DNA of 14,163 nucleotides, taken from positions 1-14,163 of the forward strand of contig NZ_JBDIAQ010000092.1 of assembly GCF_039812505.1 (NCBI RefSeq), in the 5' to 3' direction. Under the pieces are notes generated by a model. That model saw nothing but the letters and a program-made list of their open reading frames with translations. It ran no database searches and had not been told where the DNA came from. Position 1 is the first letter of the stretch; every line of letters begins with the position of its first letter. Position numbers and translations under genes: made by a program. This document shows, in pieces, positions 1-7,685 of the stretch. The stretch is from Intrasporangium_A sp039812505. Lineage in GTDB: Bacteria > Actinomycetota > Actinomycetes > Actinomycetales > Dermatophilaceae.

Positions 1-1350
1 CACGCCTTCTGGGACACCGAGGCCTTCGTGCTGCCGGTGCTGACCTACACCCTGCCCTCGGCGGCCCGGGGAGCGCTGATCTGGCGCCACCGGACCCTGC
101 CGATGGCCCGCGCCCGCGCAGAGGTGCTCGGCCTGCGCGGCGCCGCCTTCGCCTGGCGCACCATCCACGGCGAGGAGTGCTCGGGCTACTGGCCCGCGGG
201 CACCGCCGCCTTCCACCTCGCCGCGGCGATCGCGGACGCGACCGCACGCTATGTGGCGGCCACCCAGGATGCGCAGTTCGAGCGGCAGTATGGCGCCGAG
301 CTGCTCGTCGAGACGGCCCGCCTGTGGATGTCGCTGGGGCACTTCACCCGGTCCGGCGACTTCCGCATCCACGGCGTGACCGGGCCGGACGAGTACACCG
401 CGGTGGTCGACGACAACGTCTACACGAACCTGATGGCGCAGCGGAACCTGCGCGAGGCGGTGCGGGCGTGCGGGCGGTGTCCGGAGACGGCGACCCGCCT
501 CGGGGTGACCGACCACGAGGTCGCCGAGTGGCGGGCGGCTGCCGACGCGGTCTACTTCCCCTACGACCGGGCGCTCGGGGTGCACCCCCAGTCGGAGGGC
601 TTCACCCGGCACGGCGAGTGGGACTTCGAGGGCACGCCGGCGGAGAAGTACCCGCTGCTGCTGCACTTCCCCTACTTCGAGATCTACCGCAAGCAGGTCG
701 TCAAGCAGGCCGACCTGGTGCTCGCGCTGCACCTGCGCGGTGACGCCTTCACGGCCGACGAGAAGGCTCGCGACTTCGCCTACTACGAGGCACGCACGGT
801 GCGTGACTCGTCTCTGTCGGCGGCGACCCAGGCCATCGTCGCCGCGGAGGTCGGCCACCTGCAGCTGGCCCACGACTACTGGGCCGAGACCGCCTTCGCG
901 GACCTGCACAACCTCTACGGCAATGTCAACAGCGGCCTGCACATCGCGGCCCTGGCCGGCAGCTGGATGGTCGCCGTCGCCGGGTTCGGCGGGATGCGCG
1001 ACCACGACGGCCGGCTCACCTTCGCCCCGCGGCTGCCGCCGATGCTGAACCGCCTGAGCTTCTGCATGCGCTTCGCCGGGCGGGTCATCGACGTGGAGGT
1101 GCGCCGGATGGCGGCGTCCGGGGCCGGTCCGGACGCACCGGCGATCGCGGACGGGGAGCAGAGCGTGACCTACCGGCTCGGCGAGGGCGAGGAGCTGCAG
1201 ACCAGCCATCACGGCGAGCCGATCCTGCTGCGGCCCGGCCAGCCGGTCACGCTGCCGGTCCCGGCGCTGGCCCGGGTCGCCCCGGTGACCCAGCCGGCCG
1301 GGCGCCGGCCGGCTGCGCGGCAGCCGGCTGGGCGGCATACCGGCGTCTGA
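1..1350 (+). CDS. Glycoside hydrolase family 65 protein (disaccharide phosphorylase or hydrolase), 5'-truncated by window edge
   Basis: The open frame is already running at base 1 (HAFWDTE), so the N-terminal domain and start codon lie outside the window. The visible 449 residues hold the (alpha/alpha)6 catalytic core of GH65: HAFWDTE at the edge, GEECSGYWPAG around residue 57, and GPDEYT with the predicted general acid Glu at fragment residue 131 (codon 391-393). SSLSAATQAIVAAEVG and GLHIAALAGSWM follow, then a C-terminal beta-sandwich region. Family members act on alpha-glucobioses such as maltose, trehalose or kojibiose, usually by inverting phosphorolysis to beta-glucose 1-phosphate, sometimes by hydrolysis. 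The sequence does not let me choose substrate or reaction. The last about 20 residues (QPAGRRPAARQPAGR-like) are low-complexity, lie over a strong hairpin, and are probably not part of the fold. No beta-phosphoglucomutase gene, a common partner, is seen downstream. Confidence 0.9.
   Translation, partial: HAFWDTEAFVLPVLTYTLPSAARGALIWRHRTLPMARARAEVLGLRGAAFAWRTIHGEECSGYWPAGTAAFHLAAAIADATARYVAATQDAQFERQYGAELLVETARLWMSLGHFTRSGDFRIHGVTGPDEYTAVVDDNVYTNLMAQRNLREAVRACGRCPETATRLGVTDHEVAEWRAAADAVYFPYDRALGVHPQSEGFTRHGEWDFEGTPAEKYPLLLHFPYFEIYRKQVVKQADLVLALHLRGDAFTADEKARDFAYYEARTVRDSSLSAATQAIVAAEVGHLQLAHDYWAETAFADLHNLYGNVNSGLHIAALAGSWMVAVAGFGGMRDHDGRLTFAPRLPPMLNRLSFCMRFAGRVIDVEVRRMAASGAGPDAPAIADGEQSVTYRLGEGEELQTSHHGEPILLRPGQPVTLPVPALARVAPVTQPAGRRPAARQPAGRHTGV
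1305..1331. repeat. 12-bp GC-rich hairpin inside the 3' end of the GH65 gene
   Basis: Arms 1305-1316 and 1320-1331 pair over 12 positions (one G-T wobble) around a 3-nt loop. A second pair, CAGCCGG (1321-1327) and CCGGCTG (1352-1358), straddles the stop codon. There is no T-run, as is usual for high-GC actinobacteria. It may act as a terminator for the GH65 transcript. It adjoins a 17-nt sequence (1325-1341) that recurs, inverted, at 9224-9240. Confidence 0.5.
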
Positions 1351-1432
1351 TCCGGCTGGGGCGCGGGTGGGCTCCGATCGATGTCCACGACGGCGGCGCC
1401 CCGCGTACCTCCGGTCACCGGCGCGGGGCTGG

Positions 1433-1438
1433 GACACT
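1433..1438 (+). promoter_or_regulatory. Candidate leaderless -10 element (GACACT) for the SufS-like gene
   Basis: GACACT ends 5 nt before the ATG at 1444. This spacing would put the transcription start at or next to the start codon. No convincing -35 box or Shine-Dalgarno is present. The same arrangement recurs before other genes here. Confidence 0.35.
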
Positions 1439-1443
1439 GTGGC

Positions 1444-2649
1444 ATGGGCTATGACGTGGACGCGATCCGAGACCACTTCCCCGCACTCGCCGGCGGGACG
1501 GCGTTCTTCGACGGGCCGGGCGGCACCCAGACCCCCGACGTCGTCGCCGACGCGGTGGCCGCCACCCTCGTGTCGGAGATCTCCAACCGGGGCCAGGTGA
1601 CCCCGGCGGAACGGCGGGCCGACGAGGTCGTCCGGGCAGCGCGCGCCGCCGTCGGCGACCTGCTCGCCGTCGACCCGGGCGACGTCGTCCTCGGCCGGTC
1701 CGCGACCGCGCTGACCTTCGTGGCCGCGCGCACCCTGTCCCGCGGCTGGGCCGCCGGTGACGAGGTCGTGGTCAGCCGGCTCGACCACGACGCCAACGTC
1801 CGGCCGTGGGTCCTGGCCGCCGAGGCGGCCGGGGCAACGGTGCGGTTCGCCGAGTTCGACCCGGCCAGCGGCGAGCTGGCCGCCGCCGACGTCGAGGCGG
1901 TCGTCGGCTCGCGCACGAAGCTCGTCGCGGTCACCGCCGCCTCGAACCTGATCGGCACGCGGCCCGACCTGCCCGCCATCGCCAAGGTCGCCCACGAGGC
2001 GGGGGCCCTGTGCTACGTGGACGGGGTGCACGCGACGGCCCACGTGTCGGTCGACGTCGCGGCGGAGGGCGCCGACCTCTGGGTCTGCTCGCCGTACAAG
2101 TTCCTCGGGCCCCACCACGGGGTGCTGGCGGCCGCGCCGGCGGTGCTGGAGGGGCTGCGGCCCGACAAGCTCGTCCCCTCGACCGATGTCGTGCCGGAAC
2201 GGTTCGAGCTCGGCACCCTGCCCTACGAGCTGCTGGCGGGCACCACGGCGGCGATCGACTTCCTGGCCACCCTGGCAGGCGCAGCCGGGTCGACCCGACG
2301 TGAATGCCTGGTCGACGCCTTCGCCGCGCTCGACGAGCACGAGTCGCGGCTGTACGGCAGGCTCGAGGACGGCCTGCGTCGACTTGACGGGATCCGCCTG
2401 CACAGCAACGCCGCCCGGCGGACCCCCACGATGCTCATGACTTTCGAGGACCACGACGTGCAGGACGTGCGGGGTCACCTCGCCGACCGCGGCATCAACG
2501 CTCCGGCCGGTCACTTCTACGCCTGGGAGTGCAGCCACCACCTCGGCCTGGGCGCTGCGGGCGGGCTACGGGTCGGACTGGCCCCGTACAGCACCGACTC
2601 CGACATCGACCGGCTCCTCGAGGGTCTCGAGGAGGCGATCCGGCCGTAG
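1444..2649 (+). CDS. SufS-like cysteine desulfurase family protein (class V PLP aminotransferase)
   Basis: 401 residues of fold-type I PLP enzyme. The N-terminal FDGPGGTQTP (residues 23-31) and the general layout match the 'cysteine desulfurase-like, SufS subfamily' group. YVDGVHATAH (191-200) carries the cofactor-ring Asp193 and a His at 196 where SufS has Gln. CSPYKFLGPHHG (215-226) carries the predicted PLP Lys219. Near the C-terminus, the RxGxxC active-site loop of true SufS proteins is not recognisable; a Cys is present in HFYAWECSHH but in a different setting, so desulfurase activity is unproven. I chose the ATG at 1444 because the protein then begins just before the conserved HFPAL segment; an in-frame ATG at 1381 would add 21 residues that look unconserved. 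It is monocistronic, and the true substrate is unknown. Confidence 0.88.
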   Translation: MGYDVDAIRDHFPALAGGTAFFDGPGGTQTPDVVADAVAATLVSEISNRGQVTPAERRADEVVRAARAAVGDLLAVDPGDVVLGRSATALTFVAARTLSRGWAAGDEVVVSRLDHDANVRPWVLAAEAAGATVRFAEFDPASGELAAADVEAVVGSRTKLVAVTAASNLIGTRPDLPAIAKVAHEAGALCYVDGVHATAHVSVDVAAEGADLWVCSPYKFLGPHHGVLAAAPAVLEGLRPDKLVPSTDVVPERFELGTLPYELLAGTTAAIDFLATLAGAAGSTRRECLVDAFAALDEHESRLYGRLEDGLRRLDGIRLHSNAARRTPTMLMTFEDHDVQDVRGHLADRGINAPAGHFYAWECSHHLGLGAAGGLRVGLAPYSTDSDIDRLLEGLEEAIRP

Positions 2650-2889
2650 AGCTCGGCCGACCGGCCGGCGGACCGAGCCGCCGGCAGCTGCAGGGGAGCA
2701 GCAGTGCGGACGAGGTCGTCGCCGTCACTTGGGCCATGGCCTGCCCGACCGGATCCACCAGCGGCTGTACCACTGATCCTGTGCGGCCGCTGAGCTGGCG
2801 GTACGGCGAGAGGTACCCGCCGTAGCTCCGACGCGGGGCTCAGCCCAGCGGCGTACGGTCGAGGTGACGGGGGAAGAGAGGAACCGTCG
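2650..2889. other. 240-nt intergenic region upstream of the CocE-like hydrolase gene
   Basis: No gene is convincing here. It holds the terminator-like repeat at 2651-2678 and a second hairpin, TACGGCG (2802-2808) with CGCCGTA (2818-2824). A -10-like TACGGT lies at 2853-2858, about 7 nt before a probable transcript start. A purine-rich ribosome site, AGAGAGGAA (about 2874-2882), sits 7 nt before the GTG at 2890 and supports that start. Confidence 0.45.
2651..2678. terminator. Inverted repeat directly after the SufS-like gene
   Basis: GCTCGG (2651-2656) pairs with CCGAGC (2673-2678). The enclosed bases contain the self-complementary CCGGCCGG. It starts 2 nt after the TAG stop and has no T-run. 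This is a plausible intrinsic terminator for a high-GC genome, but only its position supports the role. Confidence 0.4.
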
Positions 2890-4620
2890 GTGCAACGCAG
2901 TGGATCATCCAGCCGGCTCAGGCAGTCGGCCACCGCCGTCCGGGGCTGCTCGCGCAGGGCCGCAGCCCGCGTGGTCGACGCCTTCTTCGGGCTGGAACCG
3001 GGCAACGGGCGGCCCGTCGTCGTGCGCGATCTCGCCACCCCCATGCCCGACGGGGTGAACCTCATGGGCGACCTGTACCGGCCGGCCGGGCTGGACGGTC
3101 CGCTGCCGGTCGTGCTGATCCGGCTGCCGTACGGCCGGGGCGGGCCCTTCAAGGTGCTGTTCGGGTCGCTCTACGCGCGGCACGGCTTCCAGGTGTTCAT
3201 CCAGGCGATCCGCGGGACCTTCGGCTCCGGAGGCCAGTTCCGGCCGTTCACCACCGAGCACGAGGACGGGCTCGCCACGGTGAAGTGGGTGCGCGCCCAG
3301 CCGTGGTGCGACGGTCGGGTCGCGATGACGGGCGCCAGCTACTTCGGCCACACCCAGTGGGCCGTCGCCCCCTACGTGGACCCTCCGCTCGAGTGCGTCT
3401 CACCGCACATCACCGCGGCCCGGATCAGCGCCGCCTTCTACGACCACGGCGTCCCGCAGCTGCAGAACGCCCTGCAGTGGTCCGCGCAGGTGGGTCGGCA
3501 GGAGTGGATGAGCTTCCCGGCCCAGATGGCGACGACACCGGTCTTCGTGAGGCGGACCCGCCGTGCGATGCAGCACCTGCCGCTGCAGGCGCTCGACGTC
3601 GCGGTGGCGGGGGCACCGGTCGCCTTCTGGCGCGACTTCGTCGCCCACGCCGGCCCGCGTGACGACTTCTGGTCCGGCTCGGACCACTCCGGTGCGGACC
3701 TGGGCCGCATGCCGCCCACCAGCATGGTGACCGGATGGTGGGACCCGTTCGTGCGCGAGCAGCTCACCGACTACACCGCGCTGCGCGCTGCGGGCGTGCC
3801 TGCCCGGCTGCTGGTCGGGCCCTGGCGGCACGGCGAGCCCGACGAGTTCTCCACCATGCTCCAGAACGACCTCGCCTGGCTGGGGAGCCACCTGAACGGC
3901 GGGGCCGCTCCGACCGGTGCGCCGGTCCGCGTCAACCTGCAGCCGACCAGCGCCTGGCTGGAGCTCGACGCTTGGCCACCGCCCGGCGCGCGGTCCCGTC
4001 TCGAATACTTAAGCGGCCCAGACTCTCTTGTCGGACGTCCTCCCACCGAGCCTTGTCCTCCGAGCCGGTTCACCTACGACCCGGCCGATCCCACTCCCAG
4101 CGTGGGCGGCCCGGTGCTGACGCCTCCCTCGAAGCAGCACGACAACGCCGAGCTCGAGTCCCGCGCAGACGTGCTCGTCTTCACCGGCCCGCCCGTCGGC
4201 GCCGACCTCGACGTCGTCGGTCCGGTCCACGCCCGGATCTACCTGCGCACCAAGCATCCCCACGCGGACCTGTTCGTGCGCCTCTGCGACGTCGACGAGA
4301 AGCAGGTCTCCCGCAACGTGGTCGACGGCATCCGTCGCCTCGACCCGGCGACCGTCCCCGCCGCCGACGTCACGGTCGGCCCGGACGGAGTCCTCGCGGT
4401 CGAGCTCGAGCTCTTCCCGACCGCCTACCGCTTCCGCGCCGGCCACCGGCTGCGTGTCCAGGTGGCCGGCGGCGCGTTCCCGCGATATGCCCGCAACCTC
4501 GGCACGGGCGAGCGGTTCGGGACCGGAACCACCATGCGGGCCAACGGTTTCGAGGTGCTGCACGACCCGGAGCATCCTTCGCGGTTGGAGCTCACGGTGC
4601 TGTCCGCGCCCGCGGGGTGA
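2890..4620 (+). CDS. CocE/NonD family alpha/beta-hydrolase (X-Pro dipeptidyl-peptidase type)
   Basis: 576 residues from a GTG start with a good Shine-Dalgarno. An alpha/beta-hydrolase domain has the nucleophile motif GASYFG (Ser150), an acid in GWWDPF (Asp285) and a base in WRHGEPDEF (His314). This order and spacing match the CocE cocaine-esterase and X-Pro dipeptidyl-peptidase family. The C-terminal half, from about residue 365, is the jelly-roll domain typical of the family, with YDPADPTPSVGG at 396-407. Known members hydrolyse esters, acyl-amide bonds or X-Pro peptides; the substrate here cannot be read from sequence. The first about 30 residues are Arg/Ser/Ala-rich, without a clear signal peptide, so a cytoplasmic location is likely. 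Codons at about 4005-4070 are less GC-biased than the rest, but the frame is intact. Convergent with the SRPBCC gene. Confidence 0.88.
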   Translation: MQRSGSSSRLRQSATAVRGCSRRAAARVVDAFFGLEPGNGRPVVVRDLATPMPDGVNLMGDLYRPAGLDGPLPVVLIRLPYGRGGPFKVLFGSLYARHGFQVFIQAIRGTFGSGGQFRPFTTEHEDGLATVKWVRAQPWCDGRVAMTGASYFGHTQWAVAPYVDPPLECVSPHITAARISAAFYDHGVPQLQNALQWSAQVGRQEWMSFPAQMATTPVFVRRTRRAMQHLPLQALDVAVAGAPVAFWRDFVAHAGPRDDFWSGSDHSGADLGRMPPTSMVTGWWDPFVREQLTDYTALRAAGVPARLLVGPWRHGEPDEFSTMLQNDLAWLGSHLNGGAAPTGAPVRVNLQPTSAWLELDAWPPPGARSRLEYLSGPDSLVGRPPTEPCPPSRFTYDPADPTPSVGGPVLTPPSKQHDNAELESRADVLVFTGPPVGADLDVVGPVHARIYLRTKHPHADLFVRLCDVDEKQVSRNVVDGIRRLDPATVPAADVTVGPDGVLAVELELFPTAYRFRAGHRLRVQVAGGAFPRYARNLGTGERFGTGTTMRANGFEVLHDPEHPSRLELTVLSAPAG

Positions 4621-4646
4621 GCGGCATACCCCAGCCGTATGCCGCT
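4620..4646. terminator. Bidirectional terminator-like hairpin between convergent genes
   Basis: AGCGGCATAC (4620-4629) and GTATGCCGCT (4637-4646) form a perfect 10-bp stem with a 7-nt loop, beginning on the last base of the hydrolase stop codon. The SRPBCC gene on the other strand ends 47 nt away. A symmetric hairpin between two converging genes fits a shared terminator. Its GGCATAC/GTATGCC core recurs in the hairpin at 9206-9236. Confidence 0.6.
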
Positions 4647-4692
4647 GAGCCGGGTCGCGCGGAGCCGTTCCCTCCCAGCGGAGCACGTCCGG

Positions 4693-5178
4693 TCAGGAGG
4701 CGAGCAGGTCGTCGATCTGGTTGATGGCCAACGTCGCTCCCTCCTCGATGCCCATCTCGACGACCTGCTGGAGGCCTTCGGCCGTGTCGTACGAGCTGAC
4801 GAAGGTGGCGAGCGTCCCCTCGCCGTCGGCAGTGAAGGTGTAGACGTTGTGGGAGACGGGCAGGTCCGGGTTCGGGTTGAAGTCGGCGTCGGCGAAGCCG
4901 TCGTCGAAGGCGAAGCCCGCCGGCTCGTCGACCGCGGTGATCAGCCACCAGCCGGCGAACTTCTCGCCGTCAGGGCTGGTCATGTAGTACGTCGAGCGCG
5001 CACCGACCGTGAGCGAGTGGTCGACGAACGTCGCGGGATAGGTCGGCGGGCCCCACACGCGCTCCAGCTGTCGCGGGTCCGCGTAGAGCGCCCAGACCCG
5101 CTGCGGCGGGGCGGCGAACCGGGCGGTGATGGTCAGCCGGCGGTGGTCGAGGTCCTTGGTGACGTCGATGACTGGCAT
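4693..5178 (-). CDS. SRPBCC / AHSA1-like domain protein
   Basis: 161 residues of the START/Bet v1-like fold in the AHSA1 (activator of Hsp90 ATPase homologue) subgroup. Seen: the RFAAPPQRVWALYADPRQLERVWGP segment at about residues 20-44, with the family's typical WGPP. A strand-rich middle part follows, and a C-terminal amphipathic helix (GLQQVVEMGIEEGATLAINQIDDLL). These proteins bind hydrophobic ligands in a cavity; most bacterial members have no assigned substrate. The ATG at 5178 is chosen because AGGAGAGC directly before it is a good ribosome site; longer in-frame extensions run into the upstream regulator. The gene begins 1 nt after the ArsR stop (TGACATG), so the two are translationally coupled. 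ArsR plus AHSA1-type SRPBCC is a recurring pair in actinobacteria. Confidence 0.88.
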   Translation of the reverse strand: MPVIDVTKDLDHRRLTITARFAAPPQRVWALYADPRQLERVWGPPTYPATFVDHSLTVGARSTYYMTSPDGEKFAGWWLITAVDEPAGFAFDDGFADADFNPNPDLPVSHNVYTFTADGEGTLATFVSSYDTAEGLQQVVEMGIEEGATLAINQIDDLLAS

Positions 5179-5179
5179 G

Positions 5180-5524
5180 TCAGCTCTCCTGGTCGGGGGC
5201 GGGGTCGCCCAGCATTGTGTCGATCCGGTCGATGCGGCCGCGCCACACGTCCTCGAGCTCGTCGAGCAACGACGCAACGGTCCGCACCGCGTCCACGTCC
5301 CCGCTCGCGAGCTGCTCGCGCCCGTTGCGGCGCTTGGTGAGCAGGCCGGCGCGTTCGAGGACCGCGGTGTGCTTCTGCACCGCGGCGAAGCTCATGTCGT
5401 ACTTCGCCGCGAGCGCGGTGACCGAGTGCTCCCCGGCGAGAACGCGACGCAGGATGTCACGCCTCGTGCGGTCGGCGAGAGCGTGGAAGAAGGCGTCTGC
5501 CCGGTCCTCGCTCACCTCGTCCAC
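5180..5524 (-). CDS. ArsR-family winged-helix transcriptional regulator
   Basis: 114 residues from GTG 5524. ADAFFHALADRTRRDILRRVLAGEHSVTALAA is the N-terminal helix and first helix-turn-helix part. KYDMSFAAVQKHTAVLERAGLL (about residues 41-62) is the recognition-helix region, and KRRNGREQL is the wing. No CxC-type metal-binding Cys motif is visible, so this is a non-metal ArsR subgroup; the inducer is unknown. A TTG at 5539 would add five residues but lies inside the operator palindrome. GTG 5524 stands exactly 6 nt after the -10 hexamer TATGTT, so a leaderless start there is best supported. GTG 5515 is a further option. The gene likely represses itself and the coupled SRPBCC gene. Confidence 0.88.
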   Translation of the reverse strand: MDEVSEDRADAFFHALADRTRRDILRRVLAGEHSVTALAAKYDMSFAAVQKHTAVLERAGLLTKRRNGREQLASGDVDAVRTVASLLDELEDVWRGRIDRIDTMLGDPAPDQES

Positions 5525-5527
5525 ATC

Positions 5528-5559
5528 GACAACATACAACTAGGTGGTTGTATGTTGTC
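5528..5559. promoter_or_regulatory. ArsR operator: perfect 13-bp inverted repeat
   Basis: GACAACATACAAC (5528-5540) and GTTGTATGTTGTC (5547-5559) are exact reverse complements around the 6-nt spacer TAGGTG. The repeat is AT-rich against a very GC-rich background. It covers the arsR-type promoter and stops 3 nt before the gene's likely start. ArsR-family dimers bind such palindromes over promoters, so autorepression is the straightforward reading. Confidence 0.82.
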
Positions 5560-5561
5560 AA
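5531..5561 (-). promoter_or_regulatory. Promoter of the arsR-SRPBCC operon (TTGACA / TATGTT)
   Basis: On the minus strand, a consensus -35 TTGACA (5561-5556) is followed, after 19 nt, by TATGTT (5536-5531), then 6 nt and GTG 5524. Both boxes fall within or touch the inverted repeat, so bound repressor would block RNA polymerase. The spacer is long, which may lower basal strength. Confidence 0.65.
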
Positions 5562-5599
5562 GGCCGGCGAGCTTGGTTACGGCATGCGCATACCCGGGG

Positions 5600-5605
5600 C
5601 AGACT
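5600..5605 (+). promoter_or_regulatory. Candidate leaderless -10 element (CAGACT) for glgX
   Basis: CAGACT ends 6 nt before the ATG at 5612, and no Shine-Dalgarno precedes that ATG. An alternative start is the plus-strand copy of TATGTT at 5551-5556 in the ArsR palindrome, which would give a leader of about 50 nt. Confidence 0.35.
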
Positions 5606-5611
5606 GGGGCC

Positions 5612-7672
5612 ATGACCGACTCGGTGCCGTGCCGGCCCGGACAGTCGCACCCGCTGGGGGCGAGCGTGACCAGGGCCGGGGTGAACTTCGCCGTGTGGTC
5701 GCGCTCCGCGACCGCGATGGAGCTGCTGCTGTTCGCCGGGCCGCGGGACACCGCGCCCGACCGGGTCGTCCGACTCGACCCGCTGGTCAACCACACCTTC
5801 AACTACTGGCACGTCCTCGTGCCGGACGTGCGCCCGGGACAGGCGTACGCCTGGCGGGCCATCGGTCCCAACGTCCCGCGGTCAGGTCTGCGACACGACC
5901 CCGAAGCGGTGCTGCTCGACCCCTACGGAGCGGCAGTGGTGATCCCGGCGGCCACGGGGGTGCCGATGCGCAGCGTCGTCGCCGACCTGTCGACCTACGA
6001 CTGGGAGGGCGACGTCCCGCTGCGGCGCTCGTTCGCCCGCAGCGTCATCTACGAGATGCACGTCAAGGGCTTCACCGCCCACCCGTCCAGCGGAGTGGCG
6101 CCCCACCTGCGCGGGACGTACGCCGGTCTGGTCGAGAAGATCCCGTACCTCGTCTCGCTCGGGGTCACGGCGGTCGAGCTGATGCCAGTGCAGGCGCACG
6201 GCGACTACGACGCGCCGCCCGGGCTGGTCGACTACTGGGGCTACAGCCCGGTCTCGTTCGTCGCCCCGCACCCGGGCTACTCGTCCGACCCGAGCCCGCT
6301 GGGCGTGCTCGACGAGTTCCGCGACATGGTCAAGGCGCTGCACCGGGCCGGTCTCGAGGTCATCCTCGACGTGGTGTTCAACCACACCGCCGAGGGCGAC
6401 GAGACCGGTCCGACCCTCTGCTGGCGCGGCCTCGACAACGCCGGCTACTACCTGCTCGACCCCGCCGACCCGAGCCGCTACCTCGACTACACCGGCTGCG
6501 GCAACACGCTGAACGCGAACCGCTCCGTGGTGCGGCGCGCCATCCTGGACGCGCTGCGTCGCTGGGTCGCCGAATTCCACGTCGACGGGTTCCGCTTCGA
6601 CCTCGCCTCGATCCTGTCGCGCGACCTGTACGGCAACCCGATGACCAACCCGCCGGTCGTCTGGGACATCGACACGGACCCGGTGCTGGCCGGGACGAAG
6701 ATCATCGCCGAGGCGTGGGACGCCGCCGGCCTGTACCAGGTCGGCTCGTTCATCGGGGACCGCTGGCGGGAGTGGAACGGCAAGTTCCGCGACGACGTCC
6801 GTCGCTTCGTGCGCGGCGACAACGGCACCGTCCGGTCACTGGCCGACCGGCTGCTGGCCAGCCCCGACCTCTACGGCCGGCGCCCGGCCGAGGTCGAGCA
6901 CAGCGTCAACTTCGTGTCGTGCCACGACGGGCTGACCCTGAACGACCTGGTCACGTACTCGCGCAAGCACAACGAGGCCAACGGGCTCGGGAACAGCGAC
7001 GGTTCGGACTACGAGTTCTCGCACAACTGGGGCGTCGAGGGCCCGACCGACGACGCCGGTGTCGAGCGACTGCGCAACCAGCTGGTCAAGGGCTTCCTCG
7101 GGATCACCCTGGTCGCGATGGGCGTCCCGATGATCGTGATGGGCGACGAGGTCCGGCGCACCCAGCTCGGCAACAACAACCCGTTCTGCCAGGACAACGA
7201 GATCTCCTGGTTCGACTGGTCCCTGCTCGACCGGCACGCCGACGTGCTGCGCTTCGTGCGCGGGCTCATCCGGCTGCGGATGAGCCTCGACATGACACAG
7301 GTCGAGCACGGTCTCGCCCTGCGCGCCTTCCTGGACCGGTCCCACGTCGAGTTCCACGGCGTGCGCCTGCACCAGCCGGACCTGGGCGACGACTCGCACA
7401 GCCTGGCGGTGACGGTGCGCAGCGTCGTGGGCAGCCGCGTGGTGCACGCCATCCTGAACATGTGGACCGAGCCGCTCGACTTCGAGCTGCCGGTCCTCGC
7501 CGGCGCGGCCGGCCCGTGGCGCCGCTTCGTGGACACCTCCCTCGACGCCCCCGACGACCTCCGCGAGCCTGAGGACGCACCGGTCGTGGAGGGGGCCACG
7601 TACCGTGCGGCGGCGCACGCCGTGGTCCTCCTGGTCGCCGCGCTGCGCCCCGGCGGCGACCTGCACACCTGA
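5612..7672 (+). CDS. glgX: Glycogen debranching enzyme GlgX (GH13 isoamylase type)
   Basis: 686 residues, close to the usual GlgX length of about 660-720. It hydrolyses alpha-1,6 branches of phosphorylase-limit glycogen, in the cytoplasm. An N-terminal CBM48-like beta domain (about 10-110) precedes the GH13 barrel. The barrel carries all four conserved regions: DVVFNH (253-258), GFRFD with nucleophile Asp330, IAEAWD with acid/base Glu367, and FVSCHD with stabiliser Asp439. A C-terminal beta domain follows. GEDxR-like and GDE motifs (MGDEVRRTQLGNNN) are also typical of GlgX. ATG 5612 gives the normal N-terminus (HPLGASVTRAGVNFAVWS); the frame stays open upstream to 5126 but that stretch is antisense to the ArsR gene. 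It is monocistronic and divergent from arsR. Confidence 0.95.
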   Translation: MTDSVPCRPGQSHPLGASVTRAGVNFAVWSRSATAMELLLFAGPRDTAPDRVVRLDPLVNHTFNYWHVLVPDVRPGQAYAWRAIGPNVPRSGLRHDPEAVLLDPYGAAVVIPAATGVPMRSVVADLSTYDWEGDVPLRRSFARSVIYEMHVKGFTAHPSSGVAPHLRGTYAGLVEKIPYLVSLGVTAVELMPVQAHGDYDAPPGLVDYWGYSPVSFVAPHPGYSSDPSPLGVLDEFRDMVKALHRAGLEVILDVVFNHTAEGDETGPTLCWRGLDNAGYYLLDPADPSRYLDYTGCGNTLNANRSVVRRAILDALRRWVAEFHVDGFRFDLASILSRDLYGNPMTNPPVVWDIDTDPVLAGTKIIAEAWDAAGLYQVGSFIGDRWREWNGKFRDDVRRFVRGDNGTVRSLADRLLASPDLYGRRPAEVEHSVNFVSCHDGLTLNDLVTYSRKHNEANGLGNSDGSDYEFSHNWGVEGPTDDAGVERLRNQLVKGFLGITLVAMGVPMIVMGDEVRRTQLGNNNPFCQDNEISWFDWSLLDRHADVLRFVRGLIRLRMSLDMTQVEHGLALRAFLDRSHVEFHGVRLHQPDLGDDSHSLAVTVRSVVGSRVVHAILNMWTEPLDFELPVLAGAAGPWRRFVDTSLDAPDDLREPEDAPVVEGATYRAAAHAVVLLVAALRPGGDLHT

Positions 7673-7685
7673 GGACCGGGCCCTG

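Noticed and set aside
5525..5539. TTG start at 5539 for the ArsR gene
   Set aside because: It would place the start codon inside the -10/operator palindrome, upstream of the expected transcription start.
5126..5611. A 162-residue N-terminal extension of GlgX
   Set aside because: It runs antisense through the ArsR gene and its operator; ATG 5612 gives the family's normal N-terminus.
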